Origin: Epithemia pelagica
Taxonomy: Eukaryota; Bacillariophyta; Bacillariophyceae; Surirellales; Surirellaceae
Direction: 5' to 3'
NCBI GenBank assembly: GCA_946965045.2
Contig: OX337240.1
Location: forward strand, 248,001 to 312,000
DNA length: 64,000 nt
The notes below the pieces were generated by a model. That model saw only the letters and a program-made list of their open reading frames with translations. It was not told the DNA's origin and ran no database searches. Below are positions 11,364 through 20,190 of the stretch, in pieces. Within the stretch, counting starts at the first letter, position 1. Each line of letters starts with the position of its first letter. Made by a program: the position numbers and the translations under genes.

Positions 11364-11434
11364 AAGCGACAAATCATAAACTTAAACATAACCAATAGGT
11401 TATGAGCGGGTTATGAGCCCTACAAAAATTTGCG

Positions 11435-11487
11435 TTGTGTTTATGTTTTATGTTATGTTTATGATAAAAACATTTCAGTAAGGACCC
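11435..11487 (-). repeat. Harbinger right terminal inverted repeat
   Basis: Reverse complement of 8253-8305 over all 53 bases. Confidence 0.92.
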
Positions 11488-11490
11488 AAT
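11488..11490. repeat. Target-site duplication, right copy (AAT)
   Basis: Matches 8250-8252. Removing the element plus one AAT restores the nuclease reading frame. Confidence 0.75.
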
Positions 11491-14015
11491 GTGCCAGGTT
11501 CCCGTCTCGATGCGAACCGGGGAGGATACTTCCAACAAAAAGTACGCCAAGGTTCCTACTTGTCCATCAAAGACATAGGAATAGGAGTCGGCCCCTTCGG
11601 TGTTGATATAGCCACCATTGGCCAGGACCTCCAGTGGCAATTCCGAAGCGTACGAGTTCAAGTCGCCCAAAATGGCCTTGCTTTTACAGGCCGCATTGGT
11701 GGGATCCGAGGCCATCCAATTCACCAAGACCCGTGCCGCATCGGCTCGGACAAAGTTGCAACTGGCGGTCCCATCGTCGGGAATGGGATCGGGATCTCCC
11801 ACGTCCTCACAGTCGGAACCTTTGGACTTGAGATGATTGACAGCCAAGGTAATACAATCACCCTCGCCACGGCCATCCCAATTTCGCAATTGAAAGGATT
11901 GTGCTACGGCCGGTCGGTTCTTGTTGTCCAAAAAGATTGGATCCACACTCGAATCCAATAGGGCCGCGTCATTGACCAATTCGACTCGGCTGGTACGGTA
12001 CACATAGGCATTGGCAATGGCATCGGTTCCCACAAACGGTACACCGGGATCGACAAAGTCGTACACGTCATTGCCGTAGGCCGTGTTGAGGGCTTTGACC
12101 AATTCGTCAATGGCAAAGACACCATCGCCGTTTTGATCTCCACCAAATTCATTTTCAATTTCATTCAAGGCGTAAATGTCCGCATTCATTTCCACCATGG
12201 CCGTGACGAGCTTCTCGAGCTGTCGACTATATTCCTCTTCATTGTCGGCACCACGAGGATTGAGTCCACTGGGCCCGGACGTATTGTCCCCTTGATCCAA
12301 GGTGGTAAAAAAGTTGAGGACATTGAGCGCAACGATCCGCATAAAGACTTGGGCTTGAATGGTCACGGCCAAGGGCGGTTCTTCCGGTCGAGGGTTGGTA
12401 GGAGCAAATTCATTCCAGGGTTCTTGCCCATTGCTGCGGACGCGCCAGGTAGAACTCGAGGCACCATTGCCCGCCCACTGATAGGACAAGACACCGGTAA
12501 GGCTAATGATACTATCGCCCATGCGTGGAGCATTGTCGGTACTGTATACCGGACCAAAGCCTTCGAGGTTTCCAATAAAGGCATTTTGTTGATTCAAACC
12601 AACCGTCGTCGTAGGTGATGCGACGACGGCCCAATGCTTCCAAATGACGATCGTAGGCCGCGGCGTTGGGTTGGTTGAGTTGTGTAAACTGAACCGGACG
12701 ATCGCCAGGCACCAACTTGATCTCGTTGAAGCGAGCGAGTCGGAACATTTCGACAATTTGCAAACGTTCCGGGAAGATCACCAACATGCCCTCGTAGGCT
12801 TCCAAATCAGGTTAGTAATCGTCATTGGCATCGATTGTGGTATTGAGCGGCGGCGAACTCAACAAATGAATCCTTGTTTTCGAGGGCAAGCATCCACAAT
12901 CGTGACCATGGTCACATCCCGAATTTGCGTTTCGCCAAAAAATTCTTGCACCGTTCCCACCACCTCCACAACATTTCCCACACTCACATCGACGGCCGGG
13001 TTGCGACCATCGTACACAAAAATTCCTTCGGATGTCAGGGGATTGTCATCGTAATTCTCTTCGGGTTCTTGCAGAAAAAAGCCATCCAAGTCTCGAGAGT
13101 CATCGGCATCATTGGCTTGAAAGTCACCCGTGACAATGCCACGAATACGGACCAATTTGCCCACCATGGGACTGGTCTCGGTCACGCCCTGAACTTCATG
13201 GATCAAGGCCGGCACGGGTGCCGTAGCAGTGGGAGATGCAGTCGGAGTATTGACCGTGGGAACGGTCGGCGCATCCGTGCCTTGTCGCCGTCCGGCAAGG
13301 CGCAAATTCCGAACGGCGATTGCCTTGGATCCTCCATCCAAACTTCCCGAGACAGTCACGGTCATGGTCGATGCTCGTGTTCCTCGCAGGGACGCTTGCA
13401 AGGTTTGGTAGTCATCCGTCAAGACCACATTACCGGGCGTGACCAACAAGGGTGCGTCCAAGGTCACTTCGGTGCCACTCTCCATGGTATACGTTTGCGT
13501 GGCGGTTTCTTGGACCAAGGTGGTAAAGATGCGACCCATGTCAATACCATCCATCGTATTACTCCACACCCACGCATCCGTGGCCGTGGCAAAGGCCCCC
13601 ATGGCCGCCAGGTCAACGGCCAGGACAAAGTCGGTCGCATCGGGAACCGCCGAAAGATCAAAGTCCTACGTCAAGGAGCACACGGCACCGGGATTGCGCG
13701 GATTGGCCGTATCGACGGCCGCAAAGAATCGATCGGTCGGCCCCGTATTGGTGGAATCGATAATGCCTTGAACATCGGGAGGAAAGGGATTGTCACCGGA
13801 AATCCCCGTGGCGGAATCGTCCGCCAAGGCATACCGGCCTGTTGCGGCCAGGCAGTGACCGTGGCTACACCACACCAATCGCCGGGGGCCCATTCAATGG
13901 GCGACAAGCCATTGGACGTGGTGAGCACGGCACGGGCGAGATTCAAACTCGACGCGCCCACCAAATCGTACGCCAACAAGGTACTGCCGGCGGGAGGAAA
14001 GGACGAATTGGACAT

Positions 14016-15066
14016 GCTCCTGCGGATGCTGATCGTCCAATATCAATGGCTGGAATGCCTTAGAGGTACTGAAGAAGATGATGATGAAGGAACCGTCGAG
14101 GCTTGTTTGGTTTATCTGTACATGTATATGGATGAGCTGTGATGAGAGAAAGTTTTACCCTCGCCTTGGTAGTGGTTGTATAGGGGTCCTCATTATTGGT
14201 CTTTTTTTTTTCCTCGGCCTCGAAGAACGACAATACTACTCCACACTCCAGGCGGTTCCAGTTTCTCTGGTCGGTATTGCACTGGATTCGTGGTGGTAGC
14301 AAGCAGTCGTTTGAACCAACGGAACGGACCACACAAGAGATTCCAGAATGTATCTTGTGTGTGTGCCCACAAGTAACAAAGAAGGAGAAGAAACAGGAAT
14401 CTCGAGTAGATTCCATTGGTTGGCATCAGAACCGTACTGCTCTGGCTCTGTGCTACTCTTCATTGGGTGGCAGCAAACAAGGAGGAACAATCAGGAAGGA
14501 CGGTGAAGTACCAAACAGAATCTTGTGTAGATTCCATATTACAGCCACTACTCATCCTTTTATTTCGCAATGCTTCTGCATGTGCCGACAGGCAGTGTCG
14601 TCTTGCAGCAGAACCAGGGAGGATTTGGATGGAATTTTCTCCACCGTTCTTCTAGTAGTAGGATGACCCCAACGGATGTGGTTTTTGGTCGAGCAACACA
14701 ACCATAACGGCAACGAATCTGTTGTTATAATACGTCGTGGAACCGCTGCCAAAATTGGGCTCGTTGGTGGGATCCATCGGTTGAAAGAGTCTCTCTCTTT
14801 CAGACTCTCTAACATGTTTCTGCGGAGGTCCATTGTCAACGGAAATTCGCTACTGGCCATTTTTGGTCACACCGAACTCGTGCCTGGATTGTGTGGCAAC
14901 GGAAACCTCGTCCGGCTCGCAAGTACTTCCGAATGAAGATTCACACCTGAGAATCGGCCGACGGGCGGACGGACGGACTGTGACCGACAGACCAATGGAA
15001 CGGGTGATGGACGGACACTCGGAACCACAGGCACCACCCACCTCTACAGAGAAGCACCACAGGACC
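14016..15066. other. Intergenic region, about 1 kb
   Basis: Divergent space between the nuclease pseudogene and the next plus-strand gene. Only short non-conserved ORFs; no clear repeat or RNA gene. Confidence 0.4.
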
Positions 15067-16017
15067 ATGGGAAAACCCAAACGCTCTCCTCCAACGGCAA
15101 CAACAGCTGCCGTGGCAGAATTCAATCCTCAAGGAAGAATGAAAGCGGTTCCTGCCTTTTCGGAAACGAATAATAAAAGCAAACAAGAGTCGCCATGGTC
15201 ATTTCAACCGTCCCAGAACAACAACAAGGCCGACGTGTCGTCGTCGTCGTTCCTGCGACACTTGTCGTCGTCTCGAAGGGGCCTGGGAGCCACTACTACC
15301 ACTCGCAGCAAAGCCTCGACTTCCCAACACAATTTGGAACGCCGTATCTCGACCATTGGTCAGAAACGCAAAAATCGTCGTCACCAAGACCATGACGACG
15401 ACGATGATGATGACAAAGAAGAAGAGAACAGGCACGACGACCCGTTCGAAGATGAGGAAGGTGGTCGAACATCGATTGGGCCACTCGCCAAACCATTCCA
15501 GGCTCCAAACAGTCCAGTTCCAAACGAGTCCAAAATGACAAAGAAGAAAAAGAACAAGAAAAACAAGAAGAATCCACCGGAGGAGGAGCCAGTCTCTCGG
15601 CCACAATCATTGACGGAGGGGTCTACGACCATCGATTCCAACAAGAACAAGAACAACAAAGGCTCGATCGTCCTCAAAGAGGCGGACTCCCCAACGGCGA
15701 AGCAGCCAAACGAGACTCGACGCGTTGCGGCCGACACGACAAATCCTCCTCCTCCTCTTTCCACAGACAACAACGACCAACACAACCAACCGACTGCCAC
15801 CCACAACAACAACAAGAAAAACAAGAGAAAACGTCTCAAGGTTCGCAGTCGTCAAAAGAATATTCGCAAAGATACGCGTCCAGATCATGCCAAACCATTG
15901 CATTTGCAATTGCATGGTCGACCCTCCTTTCAACCCTACCAAGGACGACCCTTGACGGCCGAAACACGGCGATACTGCAGTAGGACTCGTCACGAGAAAC
16001 AACCAGCCGAACCATGA
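15067..16017 (+). CDS. Basic, low-complexity protein, probably nuclear or nucleolar
   Basis: 316 residues from an ATG in a strong context (GGACCATGG) at 15067; the frame is open upstream with in-frame ATGs near 14995, so the start could be earlier. Ser/Thr-rich start, an acidic block (HDDDDDDDDKEEE), a Lys/Asn-rich KKKKNKKNKKN stretch, Pro-rich linker, then a conserved-looking basic C-terminus: KRLKVRSRQKNIRKDTRP, HLQLHGRP and GRPLTAETRRY. The RSRQKNIRKD..RP plus GRPLT.ETR pair resembles a short C-terminal motif in small eukaryotic basic proteins. I cannot name the family with confidence. No signal peptide or membrane segment. A role in ribosome biogenesis or RNA binding is only a guess from composition. 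Confidence 0.6.
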   Translation: MGKPKRSPPTATTAAVAEFNPQGRMKAVPAFSETNNKSKQESPWSFQPSQNNNKADVSSSSFLRHLSSSRRGLGATTTTRSKASTSQHNLERRISTIGQKRKNRRHQDHDDDDDDDKEEENRHDDPFEDEEGGRTSIGPLAKPFQAPNSPVPNESKMTKKKKNKKNKKNPPEEEPVSRPQSLTEGSTTIDSNKNKNNKGSIVLKEADSPTAKQPNETRRVAADTTNPPPPLSTDNNDQHNQPTATHNNNKKNKRKRLKVRSRQKNIRKDTRPDHAKPLHLQLHGRPSFQPYQGRPLTAETRRYCSRTRHEKQPAEP

Positions 16018-16103
16018 CGATCCAAACGGTGTTTGTGCTTCTTTCTGGACGGCGGGAGCCACAACACGGTTGACACCGAATCTACACGGTTGACACGACC
16101 AAA

Positions 16104-16433
16104 TCAACGATAGACGTTCCACCCCATGCGCGCCTTGACACGAAAGGAGCCAACGCATGGTGGTGGTGGTGAGATTGAGTTCGGCTCGTTGTGGGACGGT
16201 ATGGTCGTCCTCTTGTCATGATTGTCATGGTCGTCAGGATGATGATTATTATTGTTATTATTATTATTATTTGTGGAACCACGCTTCCAAAGCCGCAGCG
16301 CCTGTCGTTCCTGGCAAACAACAAGACATGGATCCATATAAAGGACAACGACAAGAATGACAAGGAGTACTGCAACAAGTCTCCACCATCCACGTATCCT
16401 CCTATTAGGTATTACCATACTATAATAGGACAT
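16104..16433 (-). CDS. Possible small secreted or type II membrane protein
   Basis: 109 residues from ATG at 16433. A basic start (PNRRIRGWWR) is followed by one strong hydrophobic helix (LVAVLLVILVVVLYM), then poly-Asn, His/Asp-rich and Pro-rich sequence. This fits a signal anchor. It is short, has no recognised domain and ends 86 bp from the convergent upstream gene, so it could be a chance frame. Confidence 0.3.
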   Translation of the reverse strand: MSYYSMVIPNRRIRGWWRLVAVLLVILVVVLYMDPCLVVCQERQALRLWKRGSTNNNNNNNNNHHPDDHDNHDKRTTIPSHNEPNSISPPPPCVGSFRVKARMGWNVYR

Positions 16434-16895
16434 GGAACTCACACAAGACAATTGTTGGTGATTCTCTCATGTTCCTCTTCTCCTTTTTGATACAAACGTG
16501 TGTTGTTGTCTTTGGATCGCGTGCCACCATGTTTCTCTACGGAGTAGAGAGGAGTCTATACCTATACATAGGAGTGGAGCTGGCAGCTATTACTCCTTAC
16601 TCCTACCGTCTCTGCTCTAAATTGTGCTAGCTCTCCATAAAGGGAACGAGTTGATGGATCCATCAACAATCATTACTATAGAGTGGAATGTAGGACTGTA
16701 CAGCTAAAAGTAGAAGAAGATCCAAAAGATACCTCAAAGATACCCCTTTCAACGTTCCATCCTACGACTGCTGGTTGTTGCCATCTGTTGCCCATCAACG
16801 GTAGATCTCTTGCTCTCTCTCAAAAAGACACGGCATCTCATCATTGACTTGCTCCTTTTTCCTATTGATTGGAGTTTTGGTGCTATTTTGGGACC
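16434..16895. other. Probable promoter region of the peroxidase gene
   Basis: 462 bp between the small minus-strand ORF and the peroxidase ATG. Contains CTCTCT-type pyrimidine tracts near 16810-16820 but no defined motif that I recognise. Confidence 0.35.
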
Positions 16896-18315
16896 ATGAA
16901 CCGCATTATTTCACGTGCTCTCTTGTTCTTGATGGCGTCGGCGTCGACGCACGCCTTTCAACCATCATTGGTGGTACAAACTCGTCGTCGTAGTGCCACA
17001 ACGACTGCCTTGTCGTCGTCTACCAAACACGACGACAAGGATCGCCGTCACTTTTTGACCGCGTCGGCTGCGGCAGTCTTGTCGTCCCCGTTCTTGTGGG
17101 GCCTGTCCACCAGTCCGGCCCAGGCGGCCGATGCCTTGGATTATAAGGCCGTGTCGGCCGATATTGCCGAATTGATCCAAAAGAATCCGGATTGGGCACC
17201 GGTACGTGTCAATGCGAACACCACCAGAAACAGAGACTTGTGTGTGCACGCGCCCGTACACTATACTATACTCACAGGGTTTTTCTTGGCTGATCCTTTG
17301 GCATGTTCCACCGAATCGCGAATCTGGCATCATGGTTCCAAATTCTACGATACTCCTCCTACTACTTCTACTGCTATTCTACTATTAGACCTTTATTCGC
17401 TTGGCCTGGCACAGTTCGGGCACGTACGATAAGGAAACCAAGACGGGTGGATCCGGTGGGGGTACCATTCGATTCAAGTCGGAATTGGCTCATGGGGGCA
17501 ATGCTGGATTGGCCGATACCGCCGTTCCCTGGCTCGAACCGAGTACGTCTATAATAAAATGTCTCTCTATGTGTTGTTTGGTTGGTTGTGGTTTCTGCTT
17601 GTTGTTATGGGTGTTCTCATGATGCCACGAAACACACCTTTTTGTTTGCGTTCTGCTTGTTGTGGATTCGCCTTCCGGCCCTGCTACTCCATCTCCACAC
17701 TCGACGACAGTTTATACCAAATATTCCGAAGCCGGCTTGTCCTATGCCGATTTGTATACCTTGGCGGGTGTCACGGCCATTCACGAAATGGGCGGTCCGG
17801 TGATTGGCTGGAGTAGTGGCCGCGTCGATGCGCCGGATGAGAGTGCCGTGACACCCGATGGTCGCTTGCCCAATGCCGATGTCGGTCCGCCCTTGTCCGA
17901 TCCCAGCGATGCCGCCCATTTGCGTACGATCTTTAATCGCATGGGCTTTGACGATCGCGAAATTGTGGTCTTGTCCGGCGCCCATGCCGTGGGGCGGTGT
18001 CATACGACCGCCTCGGGCTATGACGGACCGTGGACCTTTACGCCCACGACGTTCAACAATGCCTATTATCAATTGCTGCTGACGCTGCAATGGATTCCCA
18101 AGGATTGGTCGGGACCGCCGCAATACGTCGATGGACGAACGGGAACGCTCATGATGTTGCCCTCCGACTATGTCTTGTTGAGTGACAAGAAATTTTTGAA
18201 ATGGGTCAAGGTCTATGCCAAGGACAATGCGAAATTTGAACAAGATTTTGCCAAGGTCTTTCAAACTCTCGAAGAATTGGGAACCAGTGGACTCACACCC
18301 ACCGAATGGGTCTAA
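16896..18315 (+). CDS. Ascorbate-peroxidase-like class I haem peroxidase, plastid/thylakoid-targeted
   Basis: Spliced 16896-17201, 17389-17542, 17711-18315; 354 residues. Both donors are GTACGT; acceptors TAG and CAG. Expected reaction: hydrogen peroxide to water using ascorbate (cytochrome c is the alternative donor in this class). Active-site motif [11 protein letters not shown] (distal Arg, Trp, His) begins near residue 105; proximal-His motif [11 protein letters not shown] near 240; [13 protein letters not shown] is the usual class I helix. N-terminus: a hydrophobic signal ending STHA before FQP (diatom plastid rule), a Ser/Thr/Arg-rich transit stretch, then [14 protein letters not shown] ending SPAQA before AD, a Tat-type lumen signal. 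The lumen location is inferred from these three parts. Confidence 0.9.
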
Positions 18316-18867
18316 GAAAACAACCAGAAGAAACCAAGAAACGACACGGACGAACCAAACGTAGTTTGGCAAGTACACTAGGAATACCGGTAAGAGAGGA
18401 GGAGTTTTGGGATCGGAAGAGAGAGAGAGAGAAGAAAGAAAAGGGTAGAGTTGGAGGAACAAAGAATGCTTTGTTGGTGGCTTTCGTAGTCTAGTATACT
18501 AGTAACCTGTGGTGGAAAGTAAACTGAAAAACATATACCTAGATCCTTTCCAGGAATCCAAACGTACCACGAATGCAAAAACCCACCTTTTACCACTAGA
18601 GAGTCCTTTTGCAGTGGCGCCAAAAAGGAGGTATATGATATATGTCACCCGCAAAGGAGCGGAGACACTCTATATACAGTGCAGCGATCAGCGATCTTTT
18701 GTGGAGTGACACTAATAATATATTATAGAGAGTCCTCTTGTGCCCACAACGAACCATGGTCGCCCTATCGCAGTAGTAGAAGTAGTCAAACTATACGGAC
18801 TATACTATAGAGAGTTCTGATGGGTGACCTTATTTTGATTGGGCACTACAATCATTTATTCACTCAC
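18316..18867. other. Convergent intergenic region
   Basis: Between the peroxidase stop and the 3' end of the minus-strand membrane pseudogene. A GAGAGAGAGA tract at about 18419-18432; no gene seen. Confidence 0.4.
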
Positions 18868-19160
18868 TCACTCATGCCGACGACGACAGAACAGTTTGGA
18901 CAAGGTGGGAGCATTGACAATGAAGAGAAATCCCACCAAGGCAAAGGAAACGATCCAAAAGGATGGATAAAACAAGTCTTTACAGTCATCCGGTCGCGAT
19001 GTGCCCACGTTGGGATACACCAAGGCGGCTCCATAACCCAACAAAAAGGTGAGAACCGCCATGCTCAAAAAATGATGTACCCCCCGCAACGAACCGCAAT
19101 ACGACGTGTTGTCGTTGTTGGTGGTGGTGTCGTCTTGCTTGTTGGAATCGTCTTGCTCGT

Positions 19161-19165
19161 CCTTG
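19161..19165. repeat. Copia target-site duplication, left copy (CCTTG)
   Basis: Five bases before the 5' LTR, repeated at 25365-25369. Five bp is standard for Ty1/copia. Confidence 0.95.
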
Positions 19166-19458
19166 TGTTGGAAATAATGAGACAAGCGAAAAAATGATTC
19201 ACGAGTGCTCGGCATCGCCCGGAGTAAAAAATCAAACAATGACGGGAAGTACATACAGAAACAGTCACGAACATACACGCGAGCCAGAACGGAAACGCGT
19301 AACGTTCGCTGACGTGGTGAGATTTGGAAAAACAAAGACGAGCAAGGCGAAGAAATCCTGTGCTCATTCTTTGGAGATAATCAAGGCAGTAAAGTAAAAC
19401 GACGTTTGATTTACGACGATAGTGCTTAAGCTGACGGCTCTGCACCCATCGTACAACA
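19166..19458 (+). repeat. 5' LTR
   Basis: 293 bp, TG...CA ends, no difference from 25072-25364 seen by eye. Carries an initiator-like GCTCATTCT at 19362-19370. Confidence 0.95.
19362..19370 (+). promoter_or_regulatory. Initiator-like element in the LTR (GCTCATTCT)
   Basis: Fits the general Inr YYANWYY and the GCTCATTYY core described for oomycetes, which are also stramenopiles. It would put transcription start at about A19366. No TATA box at the expected distance. Predicted only. Confidence 0.45.
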
Positions 19459-19472
19459 TTATCTCCAAAGAA
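19459..19472 (+). other. Candidate primer-binding site, complementary to the element's own RNA
   Basis: TTATCTCCAAAGAA starts immediately after the 5' LTR. It is the exact reverse complement of 19367-19380 inside the LTR (15 bases counting the last LTR base). I recognised no tRNA complement here, so self-priming is the leading reading. Confidence 0.6.
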
Positions 19473-19506
19473 AAACGATTTGCTTTCTACCCAGTGTCAA
19501 AGTCCA

Positions 19507-20190
19507 ATGCCAAGCGCGCGAGATATCGGTCAAGAACGTGGAAATCAAGAATACAACGAGTTGATACAAGAGCTCATCAATTTGTCCATCCGACAACAAG
19601 AAATCGCACAACGACTGCGAGATCTCCGACCGGCCAATCCTCAACGGCCACCAGTGGCCGTCTCTGTGGCCCAACAAGTACAAGCTGATTACGAGACGGG
19701 AGACGGCGAAGAAGAGTTGACCCCAAGAAGCAACGAGACCTCTCACGCGGGTGCCAGTATCGCAAGTTCGTCTGTTGAGGTTGTGGGCGTTATCCGTCGA
19801 GTTGAGAGAGAGAAACAACGAGAGCCATCCGAGTACACGCCTGCCGAACTCACTGCACTCCAAAGTGGATGCACGTTGTGGACGTCTGCGACAACAGGGA
19901 AACGGTACATCATTCATCCCAGCCGACGCTCTTTTGCCATCGGGGATATCGTCAAGACTTCCAACCCTGCCAATCCGGGAAACGACCTGGCGCCCTCTCG
20001 ACGAGACGGAACAGGCGTGATTACTAAGGTGCACACTGTCCAAGTGTCGCTTCGTACTGACAGTGGACAAGAGATAAGGCGAAGCAGGAACAACGTTCGG
20101 TATCTCTCGGCCGAACGAGATGAGCAGTACGCCCAATTCGAGCCCGTCGAACCAGGCCGGCGCCCCAACTACGCCAAGTACCGCGCCTAA
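19507..20190 (+). CDS. Extra upstream ORF of the copia element
   Basis: 227 residues from ATG at 19507, in another frame from Gag-Pol and overlapping it by 71 bp. The N-terminus has a leucine-rich coiled coil (YNELIQELINLSIRQQEI). The C-terminal half has a small beta-rich segment (FAIGDIVKTSNP, GVITKVHTVQVSLRTD, GQEIRRSRNNVRYLS), resembling the Tudor/KOW-like modules found in some stramenopile retroelement proteins. It ends TAACATG: its stop is one base before an in-frame Met of Gag-Pol (20192), so termination-reinitiation could give Gag-Pol. Classical copia elements have a single ORF. Function unknown: nucleic-acid binding, targeting or translation control are all possible. Confidence 0.75.
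   Translation: MPSARDIGQERGNQEYNELIQELINLSIRQQEIAQRLRDLRPANPQRPPVAVSVAQQVQADYETGDGEEELTPRSNETSHAGASIASSSVEVVGVIRRVEREKQREPSEYTPAELTALQSGCTLWTSATTGKRYIIHPSRRSFAIGDIVKTSNPANPGNDLAPSRRDGTGVITKVHTVQVSLRTDSGQEIRRSRNNVRYLSAERDEQYAQFEPVEPGRRPNYAKYRA

Larger units (their letters stand above)
8253..11487. mobile_element. Complete PIF/Harbinger DNA transposon
   Basis: 3,235 bp with perfect 53-bp terminal inverted repeats starting GGGTCCTTACTG, a 3-bp target duplication, a DDE transposase (plus) and a convergent Myb/SANT-type gene (minus). This two-gene content is diagnostic of PIF/Harbinger. AACATAA repeats fill the TIR and the left subterminal region; GGTTATGAG motifs cluster near the right end. Both genes have open frames, so the element could be autonomous. 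It sits inside the 3' part of the nuclease gene. Confidence 0.92.
7854..14015 (-). pseudogene. ExeM/NucH-type extracellular endonuclease, decayed and split by a Harbinger element
   Basis: Nuclease parts are 11491-14015 and 7854-8252 (minus). Order: N-terminal domain (AYDLVGASSLNL, IDSTNT, LAVDLAAMG); Thr/Pro linker; OB-fold-like nuclease domain (GKLVRIRGIVTGDFQAN, DGFFLQEPEE); DLEAYEGM block; endonuclease/exonuclease/phosphatase domain (ALNEIENEFG, NHLKSKGSDC, LGDLNSY, then after the transposon SARHSDHSP as SPARHSDHSP). The C-terminus has GKKEGKKDDDS-type Lys/Asp repeats. Family role: secreted DNA hydrolysis, for example phosphate scavenging. Lesions: frameshift near 13835; TAG at 13666-13668 where the paralogue has Trp; frameshift near 12895; TAA at 12812-12814; frameshift near 12605; transposon at 8253-11487. 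Removing the element with one AAT copy restores the frame exactly (TWHI, then NEDEASALDYN). Some indels could be assembly errors, but the combination makes a pseudogene likely. Confidence 0.85.

Noticed and set aside
12805-12895. Possible unrecognised intron in the nuclease around the TAA at 12812
   Set aside because: Coding similarity is continuous on both sides of the stop, with no room for a spliced-out segment and no donor/acceptor pair that restores the frame.
19194-19397. 67-codon ORF inside both LTRs
   Set aside because: Identical only because the LTRs are; it ends within the LTR and has no recognised domain.
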